From assembly GCA_025666215.1 (NCBI GenBank), contig CP102593.1, positions 1-64,000 on the forward strand: 64,000 nt of DNA. Reading direction: 5' to 3'. Shown here one piece after another: positions 52,801 through 60,662 of the stretch (positions within the stretch are counted from its first letter, which is position 1; each line of letters opens with the position of its first letter). The notes beneath the pieces were generated by a model. It did not search any database. It saw only the letters and a program-made list of their open reading frames with translations, and was not told the DNA's origin. A program made the translations under genes and the position numbers. This stretch comes from Xanthomonas campestris pv. phormiicola (GTDB lineage: Bacteria; Pseudomonadota; Gammaproteobacteria; Xanthomonadales; Xanthomonadaceae).

Positions 52801-53910
52801 ATCAACTGGACCACCGGCAAGACCCGCGGCGGCAACCTGTTCGAAGGCAGCGGCGGCGCCGACACCCTGCACACCTTCTGGGCCGCCTGGCGCTGGACCG
52901 GCGAGGCACGCTACCTCAAGCCCATCGACTACCGCGTGGCCAACGCCGGTCCGGCCGGCCTGTCGCTGCTCAACGAAAACTTCCTCGACCTGCTCGGCAA
53001 GCGCGACAGCTGGGGCGCCGACCTGGCCAAGGCCGCCGCCAAACCTGATGCCGTCCCCGACTTCGCCCACCACGCCGCCTGGGAAGCCAGCGGCGACACC
53101 GCCTGGCTGGAAGCCCTGTACCGCGCCGAGACCCGCGACAAACGGCAGAGCTTCTACATGAACACCGAAGGCCACTGGTGGAGCGACCGCGTCGAATCGC
53201 CCACCGTGAACCTGCAGCGCGCCCGCCTGGGCGGCGTGGCCCTCAAGCGCAACCAGACCTACCCCGGCCACACCGTCAGCTGGCGCTTCGCCGACCCCGA
53301 AGGCGCCGTGCACGTCGCCCTGCTGCTGCCCAAGCCGCGGCAGGACCGCTTTACCGTCATTGGCTACAACACCGGTGGCAAGGCGCAACGAGCGCAGATG
53401 ACCGGCTGGAACGTCGCCGCCGGGCAATGGCGCATGCGCTCGGGCCTCGATCGCGATGGCGATGGGCGCATCGACGGCAAGCCCGCGACGCGCGAATTCG
53501 CGTTCGAGAAGAGCGGGGCGGTGGACGTGGAATTCCCGGCCGGCAAGACGGTGGTGATGGAGTTCGAACTCATCGCGCCTGCCGCGGTGCCGGTCGAGCA
53601 GCGGCCAGATTTGGGAATTGGGCGTGGCGATGTGCGGGTGACGGGCGATGCCATCGAGGTCATGGTGCATAGCCTGGGCCATGTGGATGCGCCGGCTGGG
53701 TTCGTGGTGCTGGAAGACGCGAGTGGCCGGGAAGTGGCGCGGGCGGCGTTTGCTGGGTTGGAGGCACCGCGGGATTTGGAGCCGAGCACTGTAACTGTCC
53801 GGTTGGAGCTATCGGCTGGCGGTAACGGCAAGGGTGCACGCTTTCGGATCGTTACCGATGGCGAAGTGGACGAGGTAACGATGCGCAATAACGCGATGGA
53901 TTTGCACTAA
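49846..53910 (+). CDS. Large secreted LamG-domain protein, possible polysaccharide enzyme
   Basis: 1354 aa. An AAAGGAGCGAC site precedes the ATG at 49846. Residues about 22-53 are encoded by a REP pair in frame ([17 protein letters not shown]), which separates the basic start from the hydrophobic signal core LLAHCLAMLSCLALPAFAAS at about 80-100. A LamG/concanavalin-like domain follows (about 105-325; VRLYVDGKEA). The remaining ~1000 aa contain aromatic-rich helical stretches resembling (alpha/alpha)6-type hydrolases or lyases (WQLEDLKATRRYINWWIDQR, HAYEEGINLNSAMLYLNWG). Catalytic residues are not identified. An ATG at 50107 could be an alternative start. Confidence 0.75.
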   Translation: MKQAIRRRATRAAARAIGAMTPLWERLQSRRALPAKPIAAETAPCRSGFSRDRHPLPRDPTPHARCSSRTGQTSPNPGNRLLAHCLAMLSCLALPAFAASATAHDLLFRVSADQGFDADIAQGDPTPNFRDKVALVPTGVKGNAIEWADDGVLAWNAPGNLYTQRGTLSFFWRSRYPVGEAPFVIFRVGYADHSSWDMAWLRIDWNGHGFDAFVTDANLARTRVSFTLDKNPSASAWTHLAFAWDETRGVRLYVDGKEAARADCAQACADGGSLDFDAALDQLGLAGRVMAPHQVQSRYNFLRGSDFDEIRVYDRMLDAAGAAALARQQEPRSAEPLPEPAARNAWLHRFGWDHGHAPPALDVPSTRIRKVEFADAKDLKQWMWKATDGIAETTWPGVYNRSRLPGRDDYFQLPDWNVYVEGGKALDLILPDEPFNRIELRGAAYGQASYAAAGAAPAPLFQRTQGTVRSIDQFERRRGGHLRFANTAQETPIQEIWAYDVGAGAPPSDPSATLSYTVRSDIAPDYANLATLRGYIAGRYPPAERSTVVALPSKAPTRKRSDEKSAAPSLPIVHVLIPSSLGDAPPDQPLMRSWSYGWENMHDGLDGIAIELPALDLPATHDGLIPLNLRIKDPIWPARDMLDVSVSVKPGQARTLWLDLRDRILSNDSLMLSIASAAPGFDARALDGAQLRLLFKPREQAKAEHIADRFNQVKDNWGFLVEEHTTSKRQLLYARLDADIGDLLRVDPDNALGREYWNDISYGNQGALPVDLPTPPKGVPAWAFWQLEDLKATRRYINWWIDQRQVAYGDFGGGISDDSDLTQQWPGVALMGVDPDKLTASLTALSDANYRNGMFTDGLSTIETDELHAYEEGINLNSAMLYLNWGDPLTVERLMRTVKAFDTIIQVNPQGHLLFASNWFGGRKVYREPNWQWQKPYSFPILHPAMLLGGYNADPNSRRIVTGLADGYLAYAYTDAKGHWALPNEINWTTGKTRGGNLFEGSGGADTLHTFWAAWRWTGEARYLKPIDYRVANAGPAGLSLLNENFLDLLGKRDSWGADLAKAAAKPDAVPDFAHHAAWEASGDTAWLEALYRAETRDKRQSFYMNTEGHWWSDRVESPTVNLQRARLGGVALKRNQTYPGHTVSWRFADPEGAVHVALLLPKPRQDRFTVIGYNTGGKAQRAQMTGWNVAAGQWRMRSGLDRDGDGRIDGKPATREFAFEKSGAVDVEFPAGKTVVMEFELIAPAAVPVEQRPDLGIGRGDVRVTGDAIEVMVHSLGHVDAPAGFVVLEDASGREVARAAFAGLEAPRDLEPSTVTVRLELSAGGNGKGARFRIVTDGEVDEVTMRNNAMDLH
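49913..50003. repeat. REP pair within the coding leader of the LamG gene
   Basis: TGTGGGAGCGACTTCAGTCG (49913-49936) and a variant TGCAGGAGCGGCTTCAGCCG (49978-50003) in direct order. Both are open in the frame of the LamG gene. Confidence 0.8.
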
Positions 53911-54058
53911 TTAAGCAGGCAATAAACCAGTGGTAACCCCTCTGATAATGGAGGAACGTTAGCCAGGAAAGCGGTTCTAGACAGAATCCACATTTGTCTC
54001 CCCGCGACGCGTTGCGTCGTGCTACAACGGGTCGTCAATTCGGGGGGAAGGGACATCC

Positions 54059-55159
54059 ATGGACTTTGTTGACCAGCTGCGCCTGCTTGCGGCGCGCATC
54101 GTTAGTACGCGCGCGATGATTCAGACAGAAGAGGCCACCAAGAACGCAATGGTGATGCCTTTGATCCAGATCCTTGGATACAACGTCTTCGATCCGCTCG
54201 AAGTCACGCCAGAAATCGTTGCCGATATCGGCACCAAGAAAGGCGAGAAGGTCGACTACGCCATCTTGCGCGACGGTAAGCCAATCATCCTGTTCGAATG
54301 CAAAAAGGCAGGCGGTGACCTAAGCATCAATCATGCGGCGCAACTCTTTCGCTACTTCCATGTGACCGAAGCGCGCTTTGGCGTGCTCACCAATGGATTG
54401 CTCTATCGGTTCTTCACCGACCTGGAGCAGCCCAACAAGATGGACGAAAAGCCATTCTTTGAGTTCAACATCCTCGACTTCAAGGAACGCGACGTCGAAG
54501 AGCTCAAGAAGTTCGCGAAGACCGCATTCGATCTGGACGCAATACTCAACACGGCAAACGAACTGAAGTACACGCGCGCCATTCAAACGCGTCTTGCCGA
54601 ATGGATGGCACAACCATCAGAAGAATTCGTCCGGCTCGTGTCGTCCGATCTCATCGGTGCACGCAGGTTCACCCCAGCGGTGCGGGACCAGTTCACGTTG
54701 ATTACCCGCCGCGCCTTCGACCAGCTCGTTGGCGAGAAGATCAATGAGCGACTGAAGGGGGCGATGTCGCCGGAATCCCTATCGGTTCCCGATCTGGTCC
54801 AAGTATCGGCACCCACCACCGTAGAGCCGCCGACGCAGCCAACCGCGATAGAGCCACCATCAATAACGACTCAGGAAGAAATCGAAGGCTTCCATATCGT
54901 GCGTGCAATCGTGCGCGACCTTGTCAGTACCAAACGTGTTGTCATGAGAGATGCGATGAGCTACTGCGCGATCCTTCTCGATGACAATAATAGAAAGCCG
55001 ATTTGCCGGCTGCGCTTCAATAATTTAGAAAAGCTGAAGATTGGGTTGTTTAATCAGAACAAGGAAGAAGAGATCGTCAGCATCGAATCGTCGGACGACA
55101 TTTACAACCATTCTGAGCAAATAAGAGCAATGATATCTTCATATTTGCCAAGAAAATAG
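54059..55159 (+). CDS. Stand-alone HsdR-N-type (PD-(D/E)XK) nuclease-like protein
   Basis: 366 aa. The N-terminal 180 residues match the type I restriction R-subunit N-domain (HSDR_N_2): D66 in EKVDYAIL and E80-C-K82 in LFECKKAGG form the PD-(D/E)XK site, followed by LTNGLLYRFFTD. No helicase motor follows; instead there is a Pro/Thr linker (about 250-275) and a C-terminal alpha/beta domain (280-366). Such proteins occur alone in many genomes; a defence or nucleic-acid-processing role is inferred. GC is markedly lower than upstream, so this is the start of the accessory island. Confidence 0.85.
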   Translation: MDFVDQLRLLAARIVSTRAMIQTEEATKNAMVMPLIQILGYNVFDPLEVTPEIVADIGTKKGEKVDYAILRDGKPIILFECKKAGGDLSINHAAQLFRYFHVTEARFGVLTNGLLYRFFTDLEQPNKMDEKPFFEFNILDFKERDVEELKKFAKTAFDLDAILNTANELKYTRAIQTRLAEWMAQPSEEFVRLVSSDLIGARRFTPAVRDQFTLITRRAFDQLVGEKINERLKGAMSPESLSVPDLVQVSAPTTVEPPTQPTAIEPPSITTQEEIEGFHIVRAIVRDLVSTKRVVMRDAMSYCAILLDDNNRKPICRLRFNNLEKLKIGLFNQNKEEEIVSIESSDDIYNHSEQIRAMISSYLPRK

Positions 55160-55252
55160 CCCTAAACTAGTGAAGTGATGAGGGTGCTATTACTTCTTGC
55201 CATGCCGCGCTTAGGTGATTTTCTGATATTTTATATAAATAGGAGGTCATAA

Positions 55253-55429
55253 ATGGTAATCAAAAGGATACATCCTCCTAAACCTCCTAAACCTCCTAAA
55301 CCTCCGGAAAGATTGCAAAACATGCAAACGTTGCGGCCACTCGGCAAGACCAAGTGGGTTCGCGCACATTGGCGTTGGGACTACTCCGCACACAATTGGG
55401 AGTGGGTACTTGGTCACTGGAGCAAGTAA
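55253..55429 (+). CDS. 58-aa Pro- and Trp-rich peptide with WXXXHW repeats
   Basis: A perfect AGGAGG lies six bases before the ATG. The peptide has a PPKPPKPPKPP stretch, encoded by four tandem copies of CCTCCTAAA, and then WVRAHWRWDYSAHNWEW followed by VLGHWSK, two imperfect copies of an aromatic unit reminiscent of the WXXGXW (YXWGXW) repeat family. No signal peptide. Function unknown. It sits 93 bp after the nuclease gene and might belong to the same transcription unit. Confidence 0.65.
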   Translation: MVIKRIHPPKPPKPPKPPERLQNMQTLRPLGKTKWVRAHWRWDYSAHNWEWVLGHWSK

Positions 55430-55586
55430 GGATTGTGCGCAATAGTTATCACATAGCAGCTTTAGACGCAGTCGAGCCAGCGTCCAAAGATCGTTTCCCT
55501 TTCAAAAAGATGCCAGAAAAATATCTACTTGAAATCGATATTTCCTCTGGTCCATTTATTGTCCATCAAAACCTAGGGGATATTTC

Positions 55587-55793
55587 ATGGCGGATCAAAA
55601 CATTTCCGTTTCCGGTCCAGTCAAAGTTGTCTCGGATTCTCCACAACGAGTTGCTTTGGAACTTGCAGAAAAAATTAACAAATATGTGGATGTCAACACG
55701 GCACGTACAACAGAGTATTGGCTCACTCTATACTCTCAATGTCTTAAGGCAGCTAACGGATGGGATGTCGAAAAAATTCTCAAACAAAATTAA
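55587..55793 (+). CDS. 68-aa uncharacterised protein upstream of the ATPase
   Basis: Starts MADQNISVSGPVKVVSDSPQ, with AGGGGAT before the ATG. Predicted short beta strand then helices (ELAEKINKYV, TEYWLTLYSQCLKAA). It lies 72 bp before the Sll1717-like ATPase on the same strand and in the same AT-rich DNA, and is likely part of that module. No family recognised. An overlapping 151-aa frame was rejected. Confidence 0.6.
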   Translation: MADQNISVSGPVKVVSDSPQRVALELAEKINKYVDVNTARTTEYWLTLYSQCLKAANGWDVEKILKQN

Positions 55794-55865
55794 ATCTAAA
55801 ATCCATTAAAGCCGCACCTGCCTCGCGGGTCGACTTAATTCCGGTTTAGGCCACGGAGAACGAAG

Positions 55866-57407
55866 GTGCAAGACATTACAGAGTGGTTCCCCGATTTTAA
55901 GGTTTCCGCTGAGACAGACGATGAGCTTATGGACTATTTCCTCAAGACTCCAACTGTTGAGAGGATCGTTCACGAAAATAGATGGATGATTATCGGGCGC
56001 AAAGGAACAGGAAAGACGGCCGTATATGAGTATTTCCGAAAGTCTCCGCCCAGCGCAATTGGTGGATATTCGTCGGTTGCACTGAGCTTTAGAGACTATC
56101 CATGGCCAATCCATCGCCTTTACCGAGAAGCAATGGAGTCGGAAATCTCTTCATATCAGAAGAGTTGGCGCTACATTGTCCTAACGAAGGTACTGTCTAC
56201 ACTTATCTCCGATTCGGAACTTAAAGGAAAGCTTCCGAAAGATTTGGCAAATGCAAAAAAGCTAATGAATAAGCTGTATGGCAATCCTGACCCATCCTTG
56301 CTTGAGATTATAAAATCAAAGATTTATCGGATTAAAAAAATAGATCTTCCGGGCGCGGATACAACACTTGTATCAGGGCAACTGGGTGGGCTTGAGTTTG
56401 AGGATGTTGCAGAAAATGAACAGCTGCAACGAGCTCTGCGTAGCAATGCATTTCAGTTGCTCGAATATTTTGAGTCAACTCTTAAGCGCTATATTAGTGG
56501 CAACCGCTATATGATAATAATTGACCAGCTTGATGAGAACTGGTTAGAGTCAGAGATTGCAGAATATTCAAAAGCGATTGTGAATCTCCTTCTCGCGGCC
56601 CAAAGTATTAACAACAGTCCAGACTATCGGAACAATCTGCGCATCGTTGTGTTTCTTAGAAGAGATATTTACGAAACACTCAAATTTAATGACAAGAATA
56701 AGATCTATCAGGATGGTGCATTAGAGATAAAATGGGCGCATGATGATCTGGATGAGATGATCTCTGAAAGAATTCGGAGACGAGCTCCGGCTGAGTTGAA
56801 ACTTGATCATACATTACGCTCTGCCGCAATCTTCGAAAACAAGACAGTCCGGCATGGTGCTACTCCACTAAAGCATATATTGCGCAGATCCTTCTATCGA
56901 CCACGTGACGTGATCGTTTACTTGAACAAGCTTCGTGAAGCTCATGATTCAAGCACAAAATCAATATATAAATCATCCGATCTTTATAAGGCTGAGGCTG
57001 CAGTTTCTAATTCGATGTATGACGAGCTCATCGATGAATGGGCTGCCCAAATTCCTCAATTTACGGGATATCTAGAGGCGCTGCAAAATATCGGCTTCGA
57101 AATATTTACCTTTGATCAATATTTTGAGTCGATTAAGTCAATTTTCTCAACCGCGACGAAGACAAATACCCAGGAAATTTTGCGGTTCTTGTTTGAAAAT
57201 TCAATTATTGGCCAAAAAGCATCTGTCAATTGGGAGTATGCATGCACCAATCCCAATATCCAGATCGACTTCTCGAAGCCTTTCCATGTTAACAATGGAC
57301 TCAAGTCTCGTCTGGTGCTCACTGAGAACCGCGAAAGGCGCAAGAAGATAACTAAGTCTGTCACCAAGGCTTCTTCAAGTCGCAAACGAACGAGGCCTAT
57401 TAAGTAA
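55866..57407 (+). CDS. P-loop ATPase of the Sll1717 type
   Basis: 513 aa. Walker A is GRKGTGKT at 44-51 and Walker B is MIIIDQLDENW at 216-226, an AAA/STAND-like arrangement with a helical C-terminal half (about 300-480) and a basic tail (RRKKITKSVTKASSSRKR). The N-terminal segment MQDITEWFPDFKVSAETDD followed by FLKTP resembles what I know as the Sll1717-family ATPases, often found in islands of defence genes. AT-rich codon use confirms foreign origin. Effector domain not visible; the partner may be one of the small proteins upstream. Confidence 0.8.
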   Translation: MQDITEWFPDFKVSAETDDELMDYFLKTPTVERIVHENRWMIIGRKGTGKTAVYEYFRKSPPSAIGGYSSVALSFRDYPWPIHRLYREAMESEISSYQKSWRYIVLTKVLSTLISDSELKGKLPKDLANAKKLMNKLYGNPDPSLLEIIKSKIYRIKKIDLPGADTTLVSGQLGGLEFEDVAENEQLQRALRSNAFQLLEYFESTLKRYISGNRYMIIIDQLDENWLESEIAEYSKAIVNLLLAAQSINNSPDYRNNLRIVVFLRRDIYETLKFNDKNKIYQDGALEIKWAHDDLDEMISERIRRRAPAELKLDHTLRSAAIFENKTVRHGATPLKHILRRSFYRPRDVIVYLNKLREAHDSSTKSIYKSSDLYKAEAAVSNSMYDELIDEWAAQIPQFTGYLEALQNIGFEIFTFDQYFESIKSIFSTATKTNTQEILRFLFENSIIGQKASVNWEYACTNPNIQIDFSKPFHVNNGLKSRLVLTENRERRKKITKSVTKASSSRKRTRPIK

Positions 57408-57464
57408 TTTAGTTTAAAAATTTCAAGGCGGAGCCGTCTTGCGACATTTTAACTGGGTGATAGG

Positions 57465-58754
57465 TCAGATTGATTGCAAAACAGGGGTCAGAGTGCACTT
57501 TTCTTGGAAAGTCCACTCTGACCCTGAGGTTTCCCCACTTTTCCATGTTACGAACCGCATGTTCTGACTGGCCTCCGGTGACAGCTGACGTAGCGCGTGA
57601 AGCATGGCGTGGAGCGGTCGTTCCAACCATCCTCGCTGTAAGGCTTCCTGACCCAATCGCACCAGGCAGTAGAGCCTGCGTGCGGTCGGGTAAGGGTTGA
57701 GCTTGTCCTGTGCCTCGATCGCTTCGGCCGCCATGCCTGCCAGCCAGGACACGAACATCGCCAATGCGTGCAGCAGCAACACCGTCTCGATCCGCTCGCG
57801 CTTGCGAGTCAGGCTGTCCTCGAAGGCCTGGCCGTAGCGATGCGATTTCAGATCGCGGAACCCGAGTTCGATCTGCATCCGCCGGCGATAGATCGCCACC
57901 ACCTGCCCGGCGCTGACGTGAGCCATCTCCTTGCACGCCATCAACAACCAGGGTTCGGCCTCGCGCTGTGCATGCTGCCGGCTTTGCTTGCCGCGGCGGC
58001 GCTCGCCCTTGAGCGTCGTGTGCCGCCGTCCCCGCGGCCTATCCGCATGCAGGACCAGGCGCGCCTGAATCGGCTCGTTGCGCACCACGTCGAACACGCC
58101 CAGATCGCGTGACTTGCCCGTCATGGTCAACGCGTACAGAGCGCGGCACGGTACCCACTGATCGGCCTGGTCGGGGATCTCGATAGGTTTGACCTGGGTG
58201 CGATGCCGCAGGCGCGTGATCCACTGCCATCCCAGCCGCTCCACCGTCCGGCACCACGGCGCCCGGAAGCCTGCGTCGGTGATCAGGATCGGACGGCTGT
58301 GCTCGGGCAACAGTGTTTTGAGGCGTTCAAGGAAGCGACGCTCTGCCTTTGGCGACGCCAGTTCCCGTTCCGGGAACACCTGCTCCAGCAACGTCAAGGT
58401 TCGTCCGCCCACTGGCACCGCGGCGCGCAACAGATGCCAGCGGCCATCGCCCTTCAAGCGGCACCAATCGACCGCGATCACCGGCGTGGGCGAGCGCACC
58501 AGCCAGCGCACCATGCCGCCATACAGGCGCTCACGTTCGGCGTGCAAGCGTGGGTTGCTCAGCAACCGATCCAGTCGCTTCAGCGGCGCACGGATACGTT
58601 CGGCGTCCAACCAGCTGCGGGCCAGATCGATCAGCACCAGGCGGCGACCCGCCAGCAGCGACTCGACCGCCAGCAGCAGCGTCTGCCGGCGTAGTGCATG
58701 CATCGGCGACAGTGCCGACTCCAGGCATCTTTGCAATACTTGGCTCGCGCGCAT
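57465..58754 (-). CDS. IS4-family transposase
   Basis: 429 aa DDE transposase. First Asp in AVDWCRLKG, second in LITDAGFRAPW, and the IS4 hallmark YREK signature YRRRMQIELGFRDLK (Y-X2-R-X3-E-X6-K). High GC, unlike the flanking AT-rich island. The reading frame continues across the inner inverted repeat at 57515-57537, so the last ~20 residues (ending TLTPVLQSI) come from the terminal region or the flank; the natural C-terminus may be shorter. Confidence 0.92.
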   Translation of the reverse strand: MRASQVLQRCLESALSPMHALRRQTLLLAVESLLAGRRLVLIDLARSWLDAERIRAPLKRLDRLLSNPRLHAERERLYGGMVRWLVRSPTPVIAVDWCRLKGDGRWHLLRAAVPVGGRTLTLLEQVFPERELASPKAERRFLERLKTLLPEHSRPILITDAGFRAPWCRTVERLGWQWITRLRHRTQVKPIEIPDQADQWVPCRALYALTMTGKSRDLGVFDVVRNEPIQARLVLHADRPRGRRHTTLKGERRRGKQSRQHAQREAEPWLLMACKEMAHVSAGQVVAIYRRRMQIELGFRDLKSHRYGQAFEDSLTRKRERIETVLLLHALAMFVSWLAGMAAEAIEAQDKLNPYPTARRLYCLVRLGQEALQRGWLERPLHAMLHALRQLSPEASQNMRFVTWKSGETSGSEWTFQEKCTLTPVLQSI

Positions 58755-58879
58755 GGTCTGCGATCCTCATTGGTGTGGTAACCGCGAAGATCGCGCCATG
58801 CGCGCGCTTTTGCAAACCAAAGCCGCTGCAAACTCTTGATTGCTAAGAACTAAAGCTGGGGAAACCTCAGGGTCAGAGT
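57515..58879 (-). mobile_element. IS4-family insertion sequence (approximate limits)
   Basis: A 23-bp perfect inverted repeat (ACTCTGACCCTGAGGTTTCCC at 57515 and its inverse at 58857-58879) flanks the transposase gene; the similarity extends weakly outwards (GGAAA...). On the left a further inverted copy (GGTCAGAGTGCACTTTTC, 57487-57504) makes a hairpin with the IR, so the exact ends and target duplication cannot be fixed by eye. It lies between the ATPase and the PRTase modules. Confidence 0.75.
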
Positions 58880-58983
58880 AGAGTTTCCTTCACAGAACAA
58901 GGAATTGGAAAACTTTGCTCTTTGCAAAAGTTATCTTTGGAGCAGTTGCATGCGCTGGAGCAAAAGCTTCTTGAACTGTAAAC

Positions 58984-59012
58984 TTGCACGCAAATACAAA
59001 ATTTTGTATATT
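58984..59012 (+). promoter_or_regulatory. Sigma-70 promoter of the PRTase/SLOG-HTH operon
   Basis: TTGCAC (58984-58989), a 17-bp spacer and TATATT (59007-59012), close to consensus with ideal spacing. A start site near 59019 would give a ~53-nt leader before the PRTase ATG. The remainder of the 317-bp gap between the transposase and this gene holds IS-flank sequence and nothing else evident. Confidence 0.7.
58994..59009. promoter_or_regulatory. Perfect palindromic operator within the promoter
   Basis: ATACAAAATTTTGTAT is a perfect 16-bp palindrome covering the spacer and the first half of the -10 element. A protein bound here would block RNA polymerase. The likely binder is the HTH domain of the second gene of the operon. 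Confidence 0.7.
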
Positions 59013-59071
59013 CTTTCGGGGCGTGATAGTCATGCCACTGGAAGACATGACCACATCAAGGAAGGCCAAGC

Positions 59072-59662
59072 ATGGAAGTCCAGGTTAGGAAACTCTCAGG
59101 CAGTTGGGATCTAGGGTATGCCCTGCACAAACACACTCTTTCGAGCATCTACATTGGGGATGATGAGTGGGGACACCCTCGCTTCGACAATACCCGCTCC
59201 GAACCCGGAGAAGCCCTCTATCAGCTCAAATATCGAAGCGATTGGGGACAGGTCGAACCGCTGGCGGCGCAGGTGCAAGCCACGCTGCTGCCCTTGTTCG
59301 GAAAAATCGGCTTGATCGTCCCAATGCCGGCATCGACCGTGCGCGCCAAGCAGCCGGTGAACGAGCTGGCCTACGCGCTCGGTCGGCTGACAGGAATACC
59401 AGTGTTTGACAAGATGGTTGCCAAAACGCCGGCCCCGCCTAATAGTACGCCACTCAAGAACATGCACACTAGGGCAGAAAAGGATGCCGCGCTGGTTGGT
59501 CGGTTTAGCATCGACCAGCGCATCACGAACGAAGGGCGCTGGAACGCCCTGCTTCTCGATGACCTGTTCGATACCGGCGCGACTATGGAAGCAGTGTGTC
59601 AGGTGCTCCGGACCTATCGAAAAATTAATCATATATATGCGGCCGTAATCACTTGGAAATAG
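59072..59662 (+). CDS. ComF-like phosphoribosyltransferase
   Basis: 196 aa type I PRTase. The PRPP-binding loop LLLDDLFDTGATMEAV lies at about 160-175 with the Asp pair at 163-164. ComF-like landmarks are EALYQLKYR (about 48-56), LIVPMPAS and VNELAYALGRLTGIPV. The zinc-finger of true ComF is absent; the N-terminus has HTLSSIYIGDDEWG instead. Substrate base unknown. It is the first gene of a two-gene operon; the SLOG-HTH gene starts 4 bp after its stop. The AAGGA site before the ATG is normal. Confidence 0.85.
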   Translation: MEVQVRKLSGSWDLGYALHKHTLSSIYIGDDEWGHPRFDNTRSEPGEALYQLKYRSDWGQVEPLAAQVQATLLPLFGKIGLIVPMPASTVRAKQPVNELAYALGRLTGIPVFDKMVAKTPAPPNSTPLKNMHTRAEKDAALVGRFSIDQRITNEGRWNALLLDDLFDTGATMEAVCQVLRTYRKINHIYAAVITWK

Positions 59663-59665
59663 ACC

Positions 59666-60523
59666 ATGACAACTGTATTTATCGCCGGGTCAATATCCAT
59701 TAGCCGCCTCCATGAGAAGGTGCAGGAGCGGATCAATAACATTATTTCGTCTGATCTCAATGTCGTTGTCGGCGACGCCGATGGCGCCGACACGTCCATA
59801 CAGCAATGCCTCCGCGATTACCACGCTACCAAGGTCACGGTTTACTGTACGGGCGACAATCCCCGGAACAATGTGGCTGATTGGCCGGTGCATCGAGTCC
59901 GCTCGAAGGCACGCGCCGGAAGCCGTGCTTTCTTCACCGCGAAAGATTTGGAGATGGCCCGGAGTAGCGACTATGGGCTGATGGTTTGGGACTGCAAAAG
60001 CACTGGCACACTCAGCAACGTCATTGAGTTACTGAAGGAAAAGAAGAAATCCGTCGTCTTCGTCAACAAAAATAAAGAGTTCGTTACGATTGCCGACAAG
60101 GTTAGCCTAGAAAATCTTCTGCATTTTATGTCGGAGCACGCGCGCGCCAAAGCTGAAGAAAAAATTGGCCTCTTGGGGAAGCTCGCTGAGCTGAACCAGG
60201 AACAATTTTCCCTCGATATTTCGTGTGATGGTCAGCCCTCGGCAGCACAAGCAGATCAAGGCGATAGTGCAGCCGAAACCATCACAGAGGATGCGGAACA
60301 AACCGAAAGCATGAAGCTGCGCTTTGAACTTATGGCTGAACTCAAGGAATACATCTATCGCGAACATCTGAACCAATCGCAAGCCGCCAAGGTGTTTGGC
60401 GTGACTCAGCCGAGGATCTCCGACCTAACAAGGGGCAAGGTCGATTTGTTTGGTTTGGACGCACTTGTGAATATGGCCTCAACAGCCGGCCTGCGTGTCG
60501 AAATGCGCGTGCGCCCTATATGA
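59666..60523 (+). CDS. SLOG-like nucleotide-binding domain fused to an Xre/HigA-type HTH
   Basis: 285 aa. The N-terminal ~140 residues form a Rossmann-like domain: first strand TVFIAGSIS and loop GDADGAD at 36-42, the SLOG/YspA-type ligand loop. A charged linker follows (about 170-215, rich in Glu/Ala). The C-terminal ~70 residues contain an HTH_37-like helix-turn-helix: NQSQAAKVFGVTQPRISDL (from about 236) and LFGLDALVNMASTAGLRVE, the pattern of HigA-type antitoxins. Coupled to the PRTase gene. Probably an autorepressor that binds a nucleotide; this is inference. Confidence 0.8.
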   Translation: MTTVFIAGSISISRLHEKVQERINNIISSDLNVVVGDADGADTSIQQCLRDYHATKVTVYCTGDNPRNNVADWPVHRVRSKARAGSRAFFTAKDLEMARSSDYGLMVWDCKSTGTLSNVIELLKEKKKSVVFVNKNKEFVTIADKVSLENLLHFMSEHARAKAEEKIGLLGKLAELNQEQFSLDISCDGQPSAAQADQGDSAAETITEDAEQTESMKLRFELMAELKEYIYREHLNQSQAAKVFGVTQPRISDLTRGKVDLFGLDALVNMASTAGLRVEMRVRPI

Positions 60524-60662
60524 TCTCGTGGCGAAAAAGGTGGCCAATAAAGGTGGGGCGAATAGGTTTGCTGACCCGATACTGGAGTCAGGTTAAGTTA
60601 GTCGTTCCTGAAGCGAAATAGAGATGCCGGAGGAATGAATCTCCTGACCCCAATCCTCCAAG

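Noticed and set aside
50047..53682. 1211-aa open frame opposite the LamG gene
   Set aside because: Antisense shadow; composition is random-like and the plus strand has signal peptide and LamG features.
55274..55309. Tandem CCTCCTAAA repeats as a CRISPR-like array
   Set aside because: Nine-base direct repeats without spacers; they encode Pro-Pro-Lys in a small protein.
55354..55809. 151-aa frame over the two small island genes
   Set aside because: No ribosome site, overlaps the better-supported 58-aa and 68-aa genes in other frames, and its sequence shows no coding character.
58905..59114. 69-aa frame upstream of the PRTase
   Set aside because: It runs over the promoter and operator, lacks a ribosome site and has no recognisable features.
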